A DNA stretch of 64,000 nucleotides, from the NCBI GenBank assembly GCA_963666965.1, contig OY762939.1:496001-560000 (forward strand). Reading direction: 5' to 3'. The notes beneath the pieces were generated by a model, which was not told where the DNA came from, ran no database searches, and saw nothing but the letters and a program-made list of their open reading frames with translations. The translations under genes were made by a program, and so were the position numbers. Numbering within the stretch: the stretch's first letter is position 1; each line of letters starts with the position of its first letter. Source of the DNA: Proruminimicrobium sp963666965 (lineage in GTDB: Bacteria > Elusimicrobiota > Endomicrobiia > Endomicrobiales > Endomicrobiaceae). Shown piece by piece: positions 35,291 to 44,439 of this stretch.

Positions 35291-36007
35291 ATGGCTCTGT
35301 CCTTTGAAAATTTTCCGGTTTTTGCAAGTTTTGCCGCAGGTATTTTTACTTTTATAAGCCCGTGCGTGCTTCCTTTGATACCGGCTTATATAAGTTTTAT
35401 AACCGGCATTTCTGTCGATAAAATAAACGACAGGCAAAATATCAGACGTGTTTTTATAAGTTCTCTTTTTTTTGTTTTGGGCTTTTCTCTTGTTTTTGTT
35501 CTGCTCGGTCTTACCGCTACTTTTATAGGAACTCTTCTTTTAAAAAATTTGAATATTCTAAAGTATATAGGCGGAGCCGTAATAATAATTTTCGGGCTTC
35601 ATCTGTGCGGAATATTTAAAATACCTTTTTTATACAGACAGATTTCTGCATTAAATATCGCCGGTAAAAAAATCGGCTATCTTACGAGTTTTCTTATAGG
35701 CAGCGCATTTGCTTTTGCATGGACTCCTTGCGTAGGTCCGATATTGTCGTCAATACTTATACTTGCTTCAACGCAAGGGCGCACTCAGGACGGCGCGCTT
35801 CTTTTAAGTTTTTATTCGCTTGGACTTGCCGTTCCGTTTTTGCTTACGGCTTTATTTATAAATAAATTTCTGGCTTTTTTTAATGCCGTAAAAAAATATT
35901 ATATTTATATAGAAATTTTCTGCGGGATTCTTCTTATTTTGGTCGGAATAGCCGTAATGACTGATTCTTTTAACAGAATAACAGGATTATTTTTGGCGGC
36001 TCAATAA
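35291..36007 (+). CDS. ccdA: CcdA-type thiol-disulfide transporter
   Basis: Inner-membrane protein of 238 residues with six membrane segments, of the DsbD/CcdA family that moves reducing power from cytoplasmic thioredoxin to the periplasm. The redox cysteines are in FISPCVLPLIPAYISF (about 21-36) and FAWTPCVGPILSSIL (about 142-156). No thioredoxin domain is fused, which separates CcdA from DsbD. Its last 7 bases overlap the end of the convergent anti-sigma gene. Substrate partners are not visible nearby. Confidence 0.88.
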   Translation: MALSFENFPVFASFAAGIFTFISPCVLPLIPAYISFITGISVDKINDRQNIRRVFISSLFFVLGFSLVFVLLGLTATFIGTLLLKNLNILKYIGGAVIIIFGLHLCGIFKIPFLYRQISALNIAGKKIGYLTSFLIGSAFAFAWTPCVGPILSSILILASTQGRTQDGALLLSFYSLGLAVPFLLTALFINKFLAFFNAVKKYYIYIEIFCGILLILVGIAVMTDSFNRITGLFLAAQ

Positions 36008-36450
36008 ACTGTCAGAAAAAAGTTTTCGCTTTTGGAATCGGAAGTGCCGTATGAGCCGTCTTCCGTGTTTTCAACTGCGGTTTCATAATACCATCCGAAA
36101 TCATAAACCTTTTTTTTATGCATCGAAAAGTAAGTGACGGAAGAAAGAACTATAAATAAAAAACCTGCCGCCAGCATCAATAATTTTCTTTTGGGGACCG
36201 TGTGTAAAAAACCGGCCGGACTGATATTCTCTTTGTTTTTCAGCATTTTCATTATTTTATTTTCAAAAGAATCCGGCAGCAAAATTTCTTTTTGCGAGCC
36301 GAGTAGTTCTTTTATCCGCAGCAAATCTTTGTAAGTTTGTCTGCATGAGGAACATTCTTCAAAATGCTTGAGCAGTTTTTCAAGTTCGGCGCCGTCAAGC
36401 TTATTGTCTATATGCAATGAAATTAAAAATTCCATATCGTTGCACTTCAT
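36001..36450 (-). CDS. Membrane-anchored zinc-finger anti-sigma factor
   Basis: A 149-residue anti-sigma factor: an N-terminal cytoplasmic zinc-binding domain with the ZAS motif His29-x3-Cys33-x2-Cys36 (HFEECSSC), a linker, one membrane segment at about 90-108, and a short outside tail. It would hold the adjacent ECF sigma factor inactive and release it on an envelope or redox signal. It overlaps the sigma gene by 4 bases, the standard sigma/anti-sigma layout. The signal is unknown. Confidence 0.85.
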   Translation of the reverse strand: MKCNDMEFLISLHIDNKLDGAELEKLLKHFEECSSCRQTYKDLLRIKELLGSQKEILLPDSFENKIMKMLKNKENISPAGFLHTVPKRKLLMLAAGFLFIVLSSVTYFSMHKKKVYDFGWYYETAVENTEDGSYGTSDSKSENFFLTVY

Positions 36451-37016
36451 TCTAAATTACCTCTTGTTATAATTTCCCTAAGCTGCTGTCTGGCTCTGAA
36501 AAGCCAGATTTTTACTTTGTCCATTGATATGTCCATTGTCTCGGCTATTTCATCGTATGACATATCTTCAATATCTTTTAATATCAAAATCGTTTTATAG
36601 TTGTTCTGCATTTGCCGCATTGCTTTTTGTATCATCAGCTGTGTTTGCTGTCTCAAAAGTTTTTCTTCCGTTGAATAGTCGGAATCGGGCAGCATATTGA
36701 CAAGTTCTTCGTCTTCTTCCGGTCCGACTTTTTCGTTTAAAGAAATGACATTGTTTTTTTTCTTTTTACTGAAGCTGATGCTTTCATTTATCGTTATTTT
36801 ATAAAGCCATGTGGAAAAAGAAGAATCAAATCTGAATTTATTTAAAGAACGGAAAACTTTTATAAATACGTTCTGGGCAATATCCTCATAATCGCAGCCG
36901 GAGCCGCAAAAAGAATATATAAGCAGAACAACTTTATTTTTGTATTTCATTACCAGCAGTTTAAATAAATTTTCCTGGCCGGCAATAATTTTTTGTATAA
37001 GTTCCCTGTCATTCAT
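36447..37016 (-). CDS. ECF sigma factor (RpoE-like)
   Basis: A 189-residue extracytoplasmic-function sigma factor. Region 2 is near 15-90 (YEDIAQNVFIKVFRSLNKF, then FSTWLYKITINESISFSKKK) and region 4 near 130-185 (LKDIEDMSYDEIAETMDISM, then VKIWLFRARQQLREI). It is co-expressed with the anti-sigma gene through a 4-base overlap and probably regulates its own promoter together with envelope-stress genes. Regulon members cannot be identified from this window. Confidence 0.92.
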   Translation of the reverse strand: MNDRELIQKIIAGQENLFKLLVMKYKNKVVLLIYSFCGSGCDYEDIAQNVFIKVFRSLNKFRFDSSFSTWLYKITINESISFSKKKKNNVISLNEKVGPEEDEELVNMLPDSDYSTEEKLLRQQTQLMIQKAMRQMQNNYKTILILKDIEDMSYDEIAETMDISMDKVKIWLFRARQQLREIITRGNLE

Positions 37017-37099
37017 TAATGTACCTACTTAGACCGGATATTTTTAAAAAAGTTACGGGGGATAAGGGAGAATCCGGGTTTTATGCTGATAAAATTATT

Positions 37100-38395
37100 T
37101 TATTTAGCCGTTTTATTCTTTTTAGGTGTTCCGGATGTTTTGTTGGCGCCGGATGTTTTTTTTTGTGCAGACGATTGTTTTTTTATTCCGGTTTTTGTTG
37201 AAGTTGAAGTTTTTACGGAACTCTGCGTTTTATTTTGAACGGCTCTTTTCTGCATAGATTGGTTGACGTCCTGTTTTTTTAAATACGCGTCAATGATTTC
37301 TTTTGAACTTTTTTTATAGCTATTTTCTTCTGCTTTTGATTTTAATCCGTCTTTTGTGTATCTGCATGCCGCATTCCAAAGCATCCATGTCTGAACGCCT
37401 GAATCATAACATGCCTGAATCTGTTCCTGAATATGTTTAGGCCCGTATTTTACGCCTCTCATTGAAAAATCCTGAAGCCACGGTCTTAATTTTTCAACAG
37501 GAATTCTTTTTTTTGCACCCTGAAGAGCTATATAAACAGTTCTGTAAGGTTCTTTATTAGGATCGGCAATTCCATATTCTCCGTAATTATAATGTGACGG
37601 GTATATCATAGGGCTTACAAAATCTACGTATTCGGTCATTTCAACAATTTTCTGGCCGATTCCCATATCGGTAGTTTCAGTAGTCGTTAATCCGAAAACG
37701 TCTATAGAAGTTTTTATTCCTTTCGGAGCAAGTCTTTGTTTGGCCTGTTTTAAAAAATCAACTATTTCAAGATAGGCAGTGGCAGTTGAACGGGGAACTT
37801 TGTATCTGCAGTTTCTTGTGTTTCCGTCAGACGGGAAACGTATATAATCAAACTGAATTTCGTCAAATCCGATATCCGCCGTTTTTTCAGCTATATCTAA
37901 AATATAATCTTTTGCGTTCTGGTTGTAAGGATCGAGCCATGTTATCCCCTTGCGGTCTTCCCATAATCCGCCTTCAGGATTTTTTACGGCTAAATCGGGG
38001 CGTTTGCGCGGCATTGTGTTATCTCTGAATACCACAACTCTGGCTATGGTATACACATTTTTTTCTTTCAGATGTTTTATATATTCCTGAGGATTTGGAA
38101 TGCTTTTTGAAAGAGCCAAATCTCCGTAAACGCCTTTTATTCCTATCGCTCCGTCTATTTCTTTAACGTCTATTACTACTGCGTTTAATTCGGTATCGGT
38201 AAGAAATGAATCTATATAGTCTCTCTTTTTGGATACTCCCGGCATATAAGCCGTTAAGTGAACGCCCTTAGCATTAATCTGCGGTTTAGGCTGTTGTTCC
38301 GGTATCTCTTGGGTTTGTTCATTTTGAGCAAACGCTGAATGCGTTAAAAGAAACAGTAAAGTAAGAAAAATTGAAAAGCGCAATATTTTATTCAT
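37100..38395 (-). CDS. Exported DUF4015 putative glycoside hydrolase
   Basis: A 431-residue protein with a signal peptide (MNKILRFSIFLTLLFLLTHS, cut near AFA/QN at residue 23-24) and a TIM-barrel-type domain of the DUF4015/putative glycoside hydrolase family. The diagnostic stretches are KGVHLTAYMPGVSKK near 43-57, VIDVKEIDGAIG, and IGFDEIQFDYIRFPSDG near 196-212, which holds likely catalytic acidic residues. The C-terminal ~60 residues are Lys/Ser/Thr-rich and low in complexity, perhaps a wall-binding or linker tail. Substrate unknown. Confidence 0.82.
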   Translation of the reverse strand: MNKILRFSIFLTLLFLLTHSAFAQNEQTQEIPEQQPKPQINAKGVHLTAYMPGVSKKRDYIDSFLTDTELNAVVIDVKEIDGAIGIKGVYGDLALSKSIPNPQEYIKHLKEKNVYTIARVVVFRDNTMPRKRPDLAVKNPEGGLWEDRKGITWLDPYNQNAKDYILDIAEKTADIGFDEIQFDYIRFPSDGNTRNCRYKVPRSTATAYLEIVDFLKQAKQRLAPKGIKTSIDVFGLTTTETTDMGIGQKIVEMTEYVDFVSPMIYPSHYNYGEYGIADPNKEPYRTVYIALQGAKKRIPVEKLRPWLQDFSMRGVKYGPKHIQEQIQACYDSGVQTWMLWNAACRYTKDGLKSKAEENSYKKSSKEIIDAYLKKQDVNQSMQKRAVQNKTQSSVKTSTSTKTGIKKQSSAQKKTSGANKTSGTPKKNKTAK

Positions 38396-38482
38396 AATGT
38401 GTTAAATTGTATTTTAAATCTTGGTTTTTGTCAATAAATTTTGACGAGATAAAATACAGATGAAATGACTGCCGTGCAAATT

Positions 38483-39073
38483 TTAAGGAACCGATTTAAA
38501 AGCGGAATACGTTTTTTTAATGTTTTTTTCAAGTTGTTCTATTGAAAACGAATTATCTATTACAATATCGGCAAGAATCATTTTTTCTTCAATCGGCATT
38601 TGAACCGATATTCTTTTTTCAGCTTCACTGCTTGATATATTATCTCTGTTTATAAATCTTTCAATCTGTATGCTGTGTTTTGCGTATATCACTATCACTT
38701 TGTCGCATATTCTGTCCAGTCCTACTTCAAAAAGAAGAGGAGCGTCTATTATGATGTCGGCCTGATCATATTTTTCGGCTACAATTTCATTAATTTCCCG
38801 TATTATATAAACATGCAGAATTCGTTCAAGCTGCAGTTTTGCGCCTTTATCGCTGAAAATCAGACCGGCAAGTTTTTTTCTGTTGAGGCTGCCGTTTGAA
38901 GTAAGTATATCTTTGCCGAATGATTCTTCTATTTTCTGCAGAACTGGAGAACCTTTTACGGTTAATTCTTTTGCGATTTTGTCGGCGTCGACTATAAAGC
39001 ATCCCATATTTTTAAATATTTTTGACGCTTCACTTTTGCCGGTGGCTATGCCGCCTGTTAAACCTATAATCAT
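38483..39073 (-). CDS. coaE: Dephospho-CoA kinase
   Basis: Last enzyme of coenzyme A synthesis, phosphorylating dephospho-CoA. The 196-residue protein begins MIIGLTGGIATGKSEASKIF, with the P-loop GGIATGKS at 7-14; DADKIAKELTVKGSPV near 30-45 and IDAPLLFEVGLD near 109-120 are the conserved CoaE segments. Its start overlaps the end of polA by 4 bases, a common coaE-polA pairing. Confidence 0.94.
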   Translation of the reverse strand: MIIGLTGGIATGKSEASKIFKNMGCFIVDADKIAKELTVKGSPVLQKIEESFGKDILTSNGSLNRKKLAGLIFSDKGAKLQLERILHVYIIREINEIVAEKYDQADIIIDAPLLFEVGLDRICDKVIVIYAKHSIQIERFINRDNISSSEAEKRISVQMPIEEKMILADIVIDNSFSIEQLEKNIKKTYSAFKSVP

Positions 39074-41811
39074 ATTTTATCCATCTCTGCCCAGTTTAGA
39101 CCTTTTTTCATGTCTACGATTAAAGGGACTTTCAGAGTCATTGCATGTTCCATTTCATATTTTATCATTTTTAGCATTATATCTTTTTCGTTTTCAGGGA
39201 CTTCAAACAAAAGATCGTCATGAACCTGAAGCAGCATTAGGCTTTTAAGATTCTGTTCTTTTATTTTTGCCGCAATATTTATCATCGCTATTTTTATTAT
39301 GTCAGCCGATGTGCCCTGCACCGGAGTATTTAACGCCATTCTTTCTCCGAACGATACAGTTTGTTTGTTTGAAGAATTTATCTCTGGGATATAACGGATT
39401 CTGCCCGCAACAGTCTGTACGTAACCCGTCCGTTTTGCAAAATCGGTAATATCTGACATCCATTGTCTTACGCCGCTGTATTTTTTAAAATAATTGTCTA
39501 TATATTCTTTAGCTTGTTGTATAGGTATTGCCAGCTGTTTGGAAAGTCCGAAAGGCGAAATGCCGTATACTATTCCGAAATTTATCGATTTTGCGGCAGA
39601 ACGCATTTGCGAAGTTACATCCTGTTCTGAACGCGCCGAAAAAATTTCCATTGCCGTGGCAGTATGAATATCTTTGCCGTTATTAAAAGCATTAATAAGG
39701 GTTTTATCTTCGGATATGTGGGCAAGAGCCCTTAAATCTATCTGCGAATAGTCTGCGGAAATAAATATGTTGCCGTAGTCGGCTATAAAAGCTCTTCTTA
39801 TCTGGCGGCCGTAGTCCGTTCTGACAGGTATATTCTGAAGATTCGGCTCGGATGAAGACAGTCTGCCTGTTGTCGTTACCGCCTGGTTAAATATCGTGTG
39901 TATTCTGCATCCTTCGGCGCCGCAATACCTAAGCATTGAATCAATATAAGTCGTTTTTATTTTCTGAAGCTCTCTGTATTTTAATATTTCGTTTGCTATT
40001 TCATATCCGCTTAATTCTGCAAGGACAGACTCATCCGTCGAATAGCCGGTTTTTGTTTTTTTTACCGCAGGCAGGTGCATTTTTTCGAAAAGAATTTCTG
40101 CAAGCTGTTTTGGCGAATTAATGTTGAATTCAGCATCAGAAAGCTGAAATATCTTTTTTTCGCAGGATGATATTTCTAACGTTATTTTTGAATCGAATTC
40201 TCTTAAGAAATCAGAATCGATTTTTATTCCGGACTCTTCCATTTGTGTTAATACCGACATAACCGGCATTTCTATTTTGAAAAAAAGACTTTCAAGGTTT
40301 TTTAATTTCAAATCGTTTGAAAATTTCGAGGCAAGCATATAAGTTAAATACGCTTTGAATCCCGAATGCTTTGAAAGAACGTCTATGGCGAGCATATCGG
40401 GCGTTATTTTTTTTGAGCCTTTTCCCAAAAGAGTTTCTTCCGAATCAAGTTTAAAAGCAAATATTTTTTCCGACAGGCTTTCTATATCGTGCGAAGCCGA
40501 CGGATCGACGCAATATGAGGCAAGCATTATGTCGAAATAGGCGTTTTTTAGATTGATTCCGAGTTTCTTTAGAATATGTTTTGCGAATTTTAAGTCGTAA
40601 CCCGTAAATTTTATTTTTTCAGATTCAAAAAGTCCGCCGAATACAGATTTGAATTCTTCAGGCGGCAGCTGTTTCAGCGTGAAATCGCTGTGGCTGACAG
40701 GTATATAATATGAAAATCCGTCTTGGCAGAAGAAAGATACTGCCACAAGAAAGCTGCTCGTAAAATCGTATCCGTTAGTTTCGATGCTTATAGTTATGTT
40801 TTCTTTAGTATCAAGAATTTTTCTGAGTTCCGAGGCTGTTTCATAAGAATCAATGATTTTTATATCCGGAAGTTTAAGCTTTATTTCAACTTGAGATTCT
40901 TTATGAGGTATTAAATCAGGCGTTACGGCCGGCGTCTGAGCCAGTTTAGCAGTATTTGAGCCGTTTGAGTGCCACCCTGATTTTATAAAACTGCCGAACT
41001 CGTATTTTTTGAGAAATTCAGCGGCGTTTGCAAAAAGATTTTCATTGAATTTCATTTCTTCAATTTCAAAATCAACGGGAGCGTTTAATTCGAGCTGAAC
41101 AAGTTTTTTGCTCAGAATTGCAGATTCCGCCCCATATTTTACAGTTTCGGCAAGTTTCCCTTTAAGCAAAGAGGCGTTTTGTATTATATTTTCAAGCGTT
41201 TTGTGTTCCTGAAGAAGCTTTACGGCCGTTTTTTCTCCGATTCCTTTTATTCCGGAAATATTATCGCAGGCGTCTCCCATTAATGCCAGCATATCAACAA
41301 TCTGTTCAGGATATATGCCGTATTTTTCATAAACTTTTTGAGAATCAAACATAATATTTTTTGATTCGTTCCATATAGTTATATTTTCGTTTACAAGCTG
41401 GAACATATCTTTATCGCCTGTTACTATTACCGTGCGGATATTTTCTTTTTCCGCTTTTTTGGCAAGAGACGCTATTAAATCGTCGGCTTCATAGCCGCTT
41501 TTTTCCAGAATGCATAAATCCATGGCTTTTACCGCTTCTCTTGCTATCGGCATTTGTTTTATCAGATCAAGGTCTATTTCGGTGCGGTTTGCCTTATACT
41601 GCGGAGAAATTTCATGCCTGAAATTTTTTGACGGATGGTCAAAGCATACGGCTATATAATCGGGCTTTTTTTCATTTTTTATTTTATTTATAAGTTTTAT
41701 GAAACCGTAAACAGCGTTAGTGGGCGTTCCGTCCGAAGTCGTAAGCGGACGTATGGCGTGATAGGCTCTGTGAATATAAGCGCTTGCGTCAATAATATAT
41801 AAAACTTTCAT
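39070..41811 (-). CDS. polA: DNA polymerase I, proofreading site apparently lost
   Basis: Repair and lagging-strand polymerase, 913 residues. The N-terminal 5' nuclease domain shows IDASAYIHRAYHAIRPL (about 7-23) and VIVTGDKDMFQLV. The polymerase domain shows motif A SADYSQIDLRALAHI, motif B RSAAKSINFGIVYGIS and motif C LLQVHDDLLFEV. The 3'-5' exonuclease-like middle is present, but its motif I is ISIETNGYD, with Ser where the first catalytic Asp of the usual D-x-E stands, and the region of motif III (KAYLTYMLASKF) lacks the usual Tyr-x3-Asp. Proofreading is therefore probably absent, as in Taq polymerase. It is in one unit with coaE. Confidence 0.94.
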   Translation of the reverse strand: MKVLYIIDASAYIHRAYHAIRPLTTSDGTPTNAVYGFIKLINKIKNEKKPDYIAVCFDHPSKNFRHEISPQYKANRTEIDLDLIKQMPIAREAVKAMDLCILEKSGYEADDLIASLAKKAEKENIRTVIVTGDKDMFQLVNENITIWNESKNIMFDSQKVYEKYGIYPEQIVDMLALMGDACDNISGIKGIGEKTAVKLLQEHKTLENIIQNASLLKGKLAETVKYGAESAILSKKLVQLELNAPVDFEIEEMKFNENLFANAAEFLKKYEFGSFIKSGWHSNGSNTAKLAQTPAVTPDLIPHKESQVEIKLKLPDIKIIDSYETASELRKILDTKENITISIETNGYDFTSSFLVAVSFFCQDGFSYYIPVSHSDFTLKQLPPEEFKSVFGGLFESEKIKFTGYDLKFAKHILKKLGINLKNAYFDIMLASYCVDPSASHDIESLSEKIFAFKLDSEETLLGKGSKKITPDMLAIDVLSKHSGFKAYLTYMLASKFSNDLKLKNLESLFFKIEMPVMSVLTQMEESGIKIDSDFLREFDSKITLEISSCEKKIFQLSDAEFNINSPKQLAEILFEKMHLPAVKKTKTGYSTDESVLAELSGYEIANEILKYRELQKIKTTYIDSMLRYCGAEGCRIHTIFNQAVTTTGRLSSSEPNLQNIPVRTDYGRQIRRAFIADYGNIFISADYSQIDLRALAHISEDKTLINAFNNGKDIHTATAMEIFSARSEQDVTSQMRSAAKSINFGIVYGISPFGLSKQLAIPIQQAKEYIDNYFKKYSGVRQWMSDITDFAKRTGYVQTVAGRIRYIPEINSSNKQTVSFGERMALNTPVQGTSADIIKIAMINIAAKIKEQNLKSLMLLQVHDDLLFEVPENEKDIMLKMIKYEMEHAMTLKVPLIVDMKKGLNWAEMDKI

Positions 41812-41835
41812 TATATCCTTTTGTAACGGTATTTT

Positions 41836-43896
41836 TTATTTTGCCCCGTTATCGGAAAGAATTTTAATGATTTCCGGCACGGATTTTCCTTTTGCATATG
41901 TCAAAGCTGTGTTGCCATTGTTGTCTGTTTCGTTAACATTTGCACCTTTTGCGATAATTGAATTGATAACTGCAATCCGTTCATCGCTTAACAGGAAATG
42001 AGATGAAGCATACATTAATGCTGTTTTGCCTTCATCATCTTTCTCATTAATGTTTATTTTTTCGTTTAGCAATATTTTAGCTGTTTCCCAATTGGCATTT
42101 TTTAGAGCTAACATTAACGGAGTTCTTCCGTCATTGTCTTTGGCGTTGACATCTGCCCCTTTAGAAATAATCATATTCACAATTTCTGAGCTATCATAAT
42201 TATATATGATTTTTTGTAATGTTGTGTACATTAGAGCCGTTTTCCCGCTTTCGTCTGTGTCATTAATATTTATCTTTTTGCTTAGCAATAATTTAGCTGT
42301 TTGCCAGTTGGCGCGTTTTAGAGCTAACATTAACGGTGTTCTTTTGTCATTGTCTTTGGCGTTGACATCTGCCCCTTTAGAAATAATCATATTGATGATT
42401 TCAATCTGTTCTTTTTTAAATGACGGATAATCCGCGGCAAACATTAAAGCTGTTTTTCCCTCATTATTTTTTTGGTCTATAATTATTTCTTTATTAAGGA
42501 GAGATTTGACGGCGGCTAAATCAGCCCTTTTGACGGCATACATTAATGTTGTCATTCCATAATTATCTTTAATGGTTGCATCTGATATGGTTTCTGTGAG
42601 AATTTCAACTGCTTTGGTATTGTTTCCCTGTATTGCGACCATCAACGGCGTTTGGTTATATTTGTTCTTAACTGTTGCGTTCATTTTTTTATCAGTGATG
42701 AAATATTGCAGAAAAACAAATCCCCGTTTATTTCTTGAAGCGTAAAATAAAACATTCTCTCCGTTATTATCGGTTAAATTGATGTTTATTCCATTGCTTA
42801 TAAGGATTTTACTCGTTTCAAATTTCTGTGCATTTATTTTGTCCATCGTTTGTCTGTAAAATTCATCATATTCTTGTTTGGTTGAACCCTTGAATCCTTC
42901 TATTACGGGTTCGTTGAATTCTTCAACGGCAAAAAGTAAGGCGTTTTTATTTTCGGCATTGACGGCATTGATATTTGCTCCTTTTTCTATAAGTAATTTG
43001 ACAATTTCAGTATAACCCAGCTTTGATGCAGTCATTAATGCCGTTTCGCCGTATTTATTTGTTTCATTAATGTTTACGCCTTTAGAAAGGATAAAATTTA
43101 TTACATCTGTTTTTTCGCTTAATATTGCGGATGTCAAAAGGTTGTTGTAAGAATTGTTTACACTTGCTCCTTTATCTGTGAGCAACTTTGCTGTTTGCAG
43201 ATCACCCTTGTGTAAAGCTTTCATTAAAACTGTTACGTTAAAATTATTTTTGGCATTTACATTTGCACCTCTGTCAATAAGCAGTTTTATCATCTGTGGA
43301 TCACCCATGATATCTTTTGCATTGATGTTTGCACCTTTGGCAATAAGCAGTTTTATCATCTGCGGTCTGTTTTTATCATCAATAGCATACATTAAAACTG
43401 TCTCGCCGCTGATATCTTTTGCATTGATGTTTGCGCCTTTGTCCAGTAATAACTCTGCAACTTTTAAATCTGTGTTATTTAGCGCATAAAATAAAGCTGT
43501 TTTGTTATGTCCGTCGTGGTAATCATTTTTCACCCATGGCAGCCCACATTTAACTCTGGGACCTTCGTAAAAATAAGTATTGACTGCGTTAACGTCGGCA
43601 CCTTTTTCTATTAACAGTTTAACCGTTTCAAAACTGCTGCGTTCTGCGGCAAACATTAAAACTGTCATTCCGCCGTTGATAGTCCAGTTTACATCGGCGC
43701 CGTCCCCAATTAATTGTTTTATTTTTTTCAAATCATTAGCTAAAACAGCTGCCACAAAGGGTACATATTTTTGGTCTTTGTCAGCTGCAGTTGTGTTATT
43801 ATGGGCAACAGGTAAATGTGTTTTATATGCCTGCAGTACAGGCGCGGTTGCAAAAAGAAACGCCGACACCAAAAGAAAACAAAGAATTTTTTTCAT
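41836..43896 (-). CDS. Exported ankyrin-repeat protein
   Basis: A 686-residue protein with a signal peptide (MKKILCFLLVSAFLFATAPV, cut near LQA/YK) followed by roughly 16-18 ankyrin repeats of about 33 residues, with the usual GxTALMxA, LL/LI-x-KGA and VNAKD patterns. Ankyrin arrays bind other proteins. The signal peptide places it in the periplasm or outside, which would fit contact with a host cell if the organism is a gut symbiont; that is inference. Within the gene a ~216-base unit has been duplicated in tandem (see repeat). It is 24 bases upstream of polA on the same strand. Confidence 0.85.
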   Translation of the reverse strand: MKKILCFLLVSAFLFATAPVLQAYKTHLPVAHNNTTAADKDQKYVPFVAAVLANDLKKIKQLIGDGADVNWTINGGMTVLMFAAERSSFETVKLLIEKGADVNAVNTYFYEGPRVKCGLPWVKNDYHDGHNKTALFYALNNTDLKVAELLLDKGANINAKDISGETVLMYAIDDKNRPQMIKLLIAKGANINAKDIMGDPQMIKLLIDRGANVNAKNNFNVTVLMKALHKGDLQTAKLLTDKGASVNNSYNNLLTSAILSEKTDVINFILSKGVNINETNKYGETALMTASKLGYTEIVKLLIEKGANINAVNAENKNALLFAVEEFNEPVIEGFKGSTKQEYDEFYRQTMDKINAQKFETSKILISNGININLTDNNGENVLFYASRNKRGFVFLQYFITDKKMNATVKNKYNQTPLMVAIQGNNTKAVEILTETISDATIKDNYGMTTLMYAVKRADLAAVKSLLNKEIIIDQKNNEGKTALMFAADYPSFKKEQIEIINMIISKGADVNAKDNDKRTPLMLALKRANWQTAKLLLSKKININDTDESGKTALMYTTLQKIIYNYDSSEIVNMIISKGADVNAKDNDGRTPLMLALKNANWETAKILLNEKININEKDDEGKTALMYASSHFLLSDERIAVINSIIAKGANVNETDNNGNTALTYAKGKSVPEIIKILSDNGAK
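42131..42393. repeat. Tandem duplication inside the ankyrin gene
   Basis: A 47-base segment is identical at 42131-42177 and 42347-42393, 216 bases apart, and the flanking sequence between the copies is also similar (for example the GAGCTAACATTAACGG block before each). The 216-base period equals 72 codons, about two ankyrin repeats, so a two-repeat unit was copied recently. Shorter matches of the same kind occur near 43270-43360. Confidence 0.75.
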
Positions 43897-44144
43897 TTCT
43901 TCTCCCTTATGAGGCTATATTTTTGCAAAAATATACTGTATGTTGCTTCGATGATTAGATGCATTCTCATACCATTGTATAAAAAGAAAACATAGGTATC
44001 AATATAAAATTTATACAAGTAACGTATATATGTCTCATTTATACTGAAGCCCAAAAACATATCTTTACATTGACTTTTTAATTGATTTTTAATATATTTT
44101 TTAAGCAGAAGATTTAAAACTTATAGTGATTTTTGGGGGAATTA

Positions 44145-44420
44145 ATGAAAAAACCGGATGTCATAAAACAAATAGCCGATGTTTCCGGCTTAACACAGGC
44201 AGATGTCAATATTGCCATAAAAGCGCTTGTTAAGGTTATTCAGAATAATCTTAAAAACGGAGAATCTGTTTCTCTGTCGGGGCTCGGTTCTTTTAAATCT
44301 AAGGACAGAAAAGCCCGCCAGGGCCGCAATCCGAAAACAGGAGCAGTCGTGCCTGTGCCTGCAGGCAAGAAAGTTTCTTTTAAGCCTACAACAACTTTAA
44401 GAAAATTGATTCAAAAATAA
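44145..44420 (+). CDS. hup: HU-family DNA-binding protein
   Basis: A 91-residue nucleoid protein of the HU/IHF family. It has the N-terminal helices DVIKQIADVSGLTQADVNIA, the LSGLGSFKSKDRKARQGRNP turn (about 44-63) and the DNA-clamp arm GAVVPVPAGKKVSFKP. A frame extension to a TTG at 44133 is rejected because GGGGG lies 5 bases before the ATG at 44145. The 248-base gap upstream (43897-44144) is AT-rich and must hold its promoter and that of the divergent ankyrin gene; no clear motif was read there. Confidence 0.94.
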   Translation: MKKPDVIKQIADVSGLTQADVNIAIKALVKVIQNNLKNGESVSLSGLGSFKSKDRKARQGRNPKTGAVVPVPAGKKVSFKPTTTLRKLIQK

Positions 44421-44439
44421 AAAAACAAGAAAAAATATT

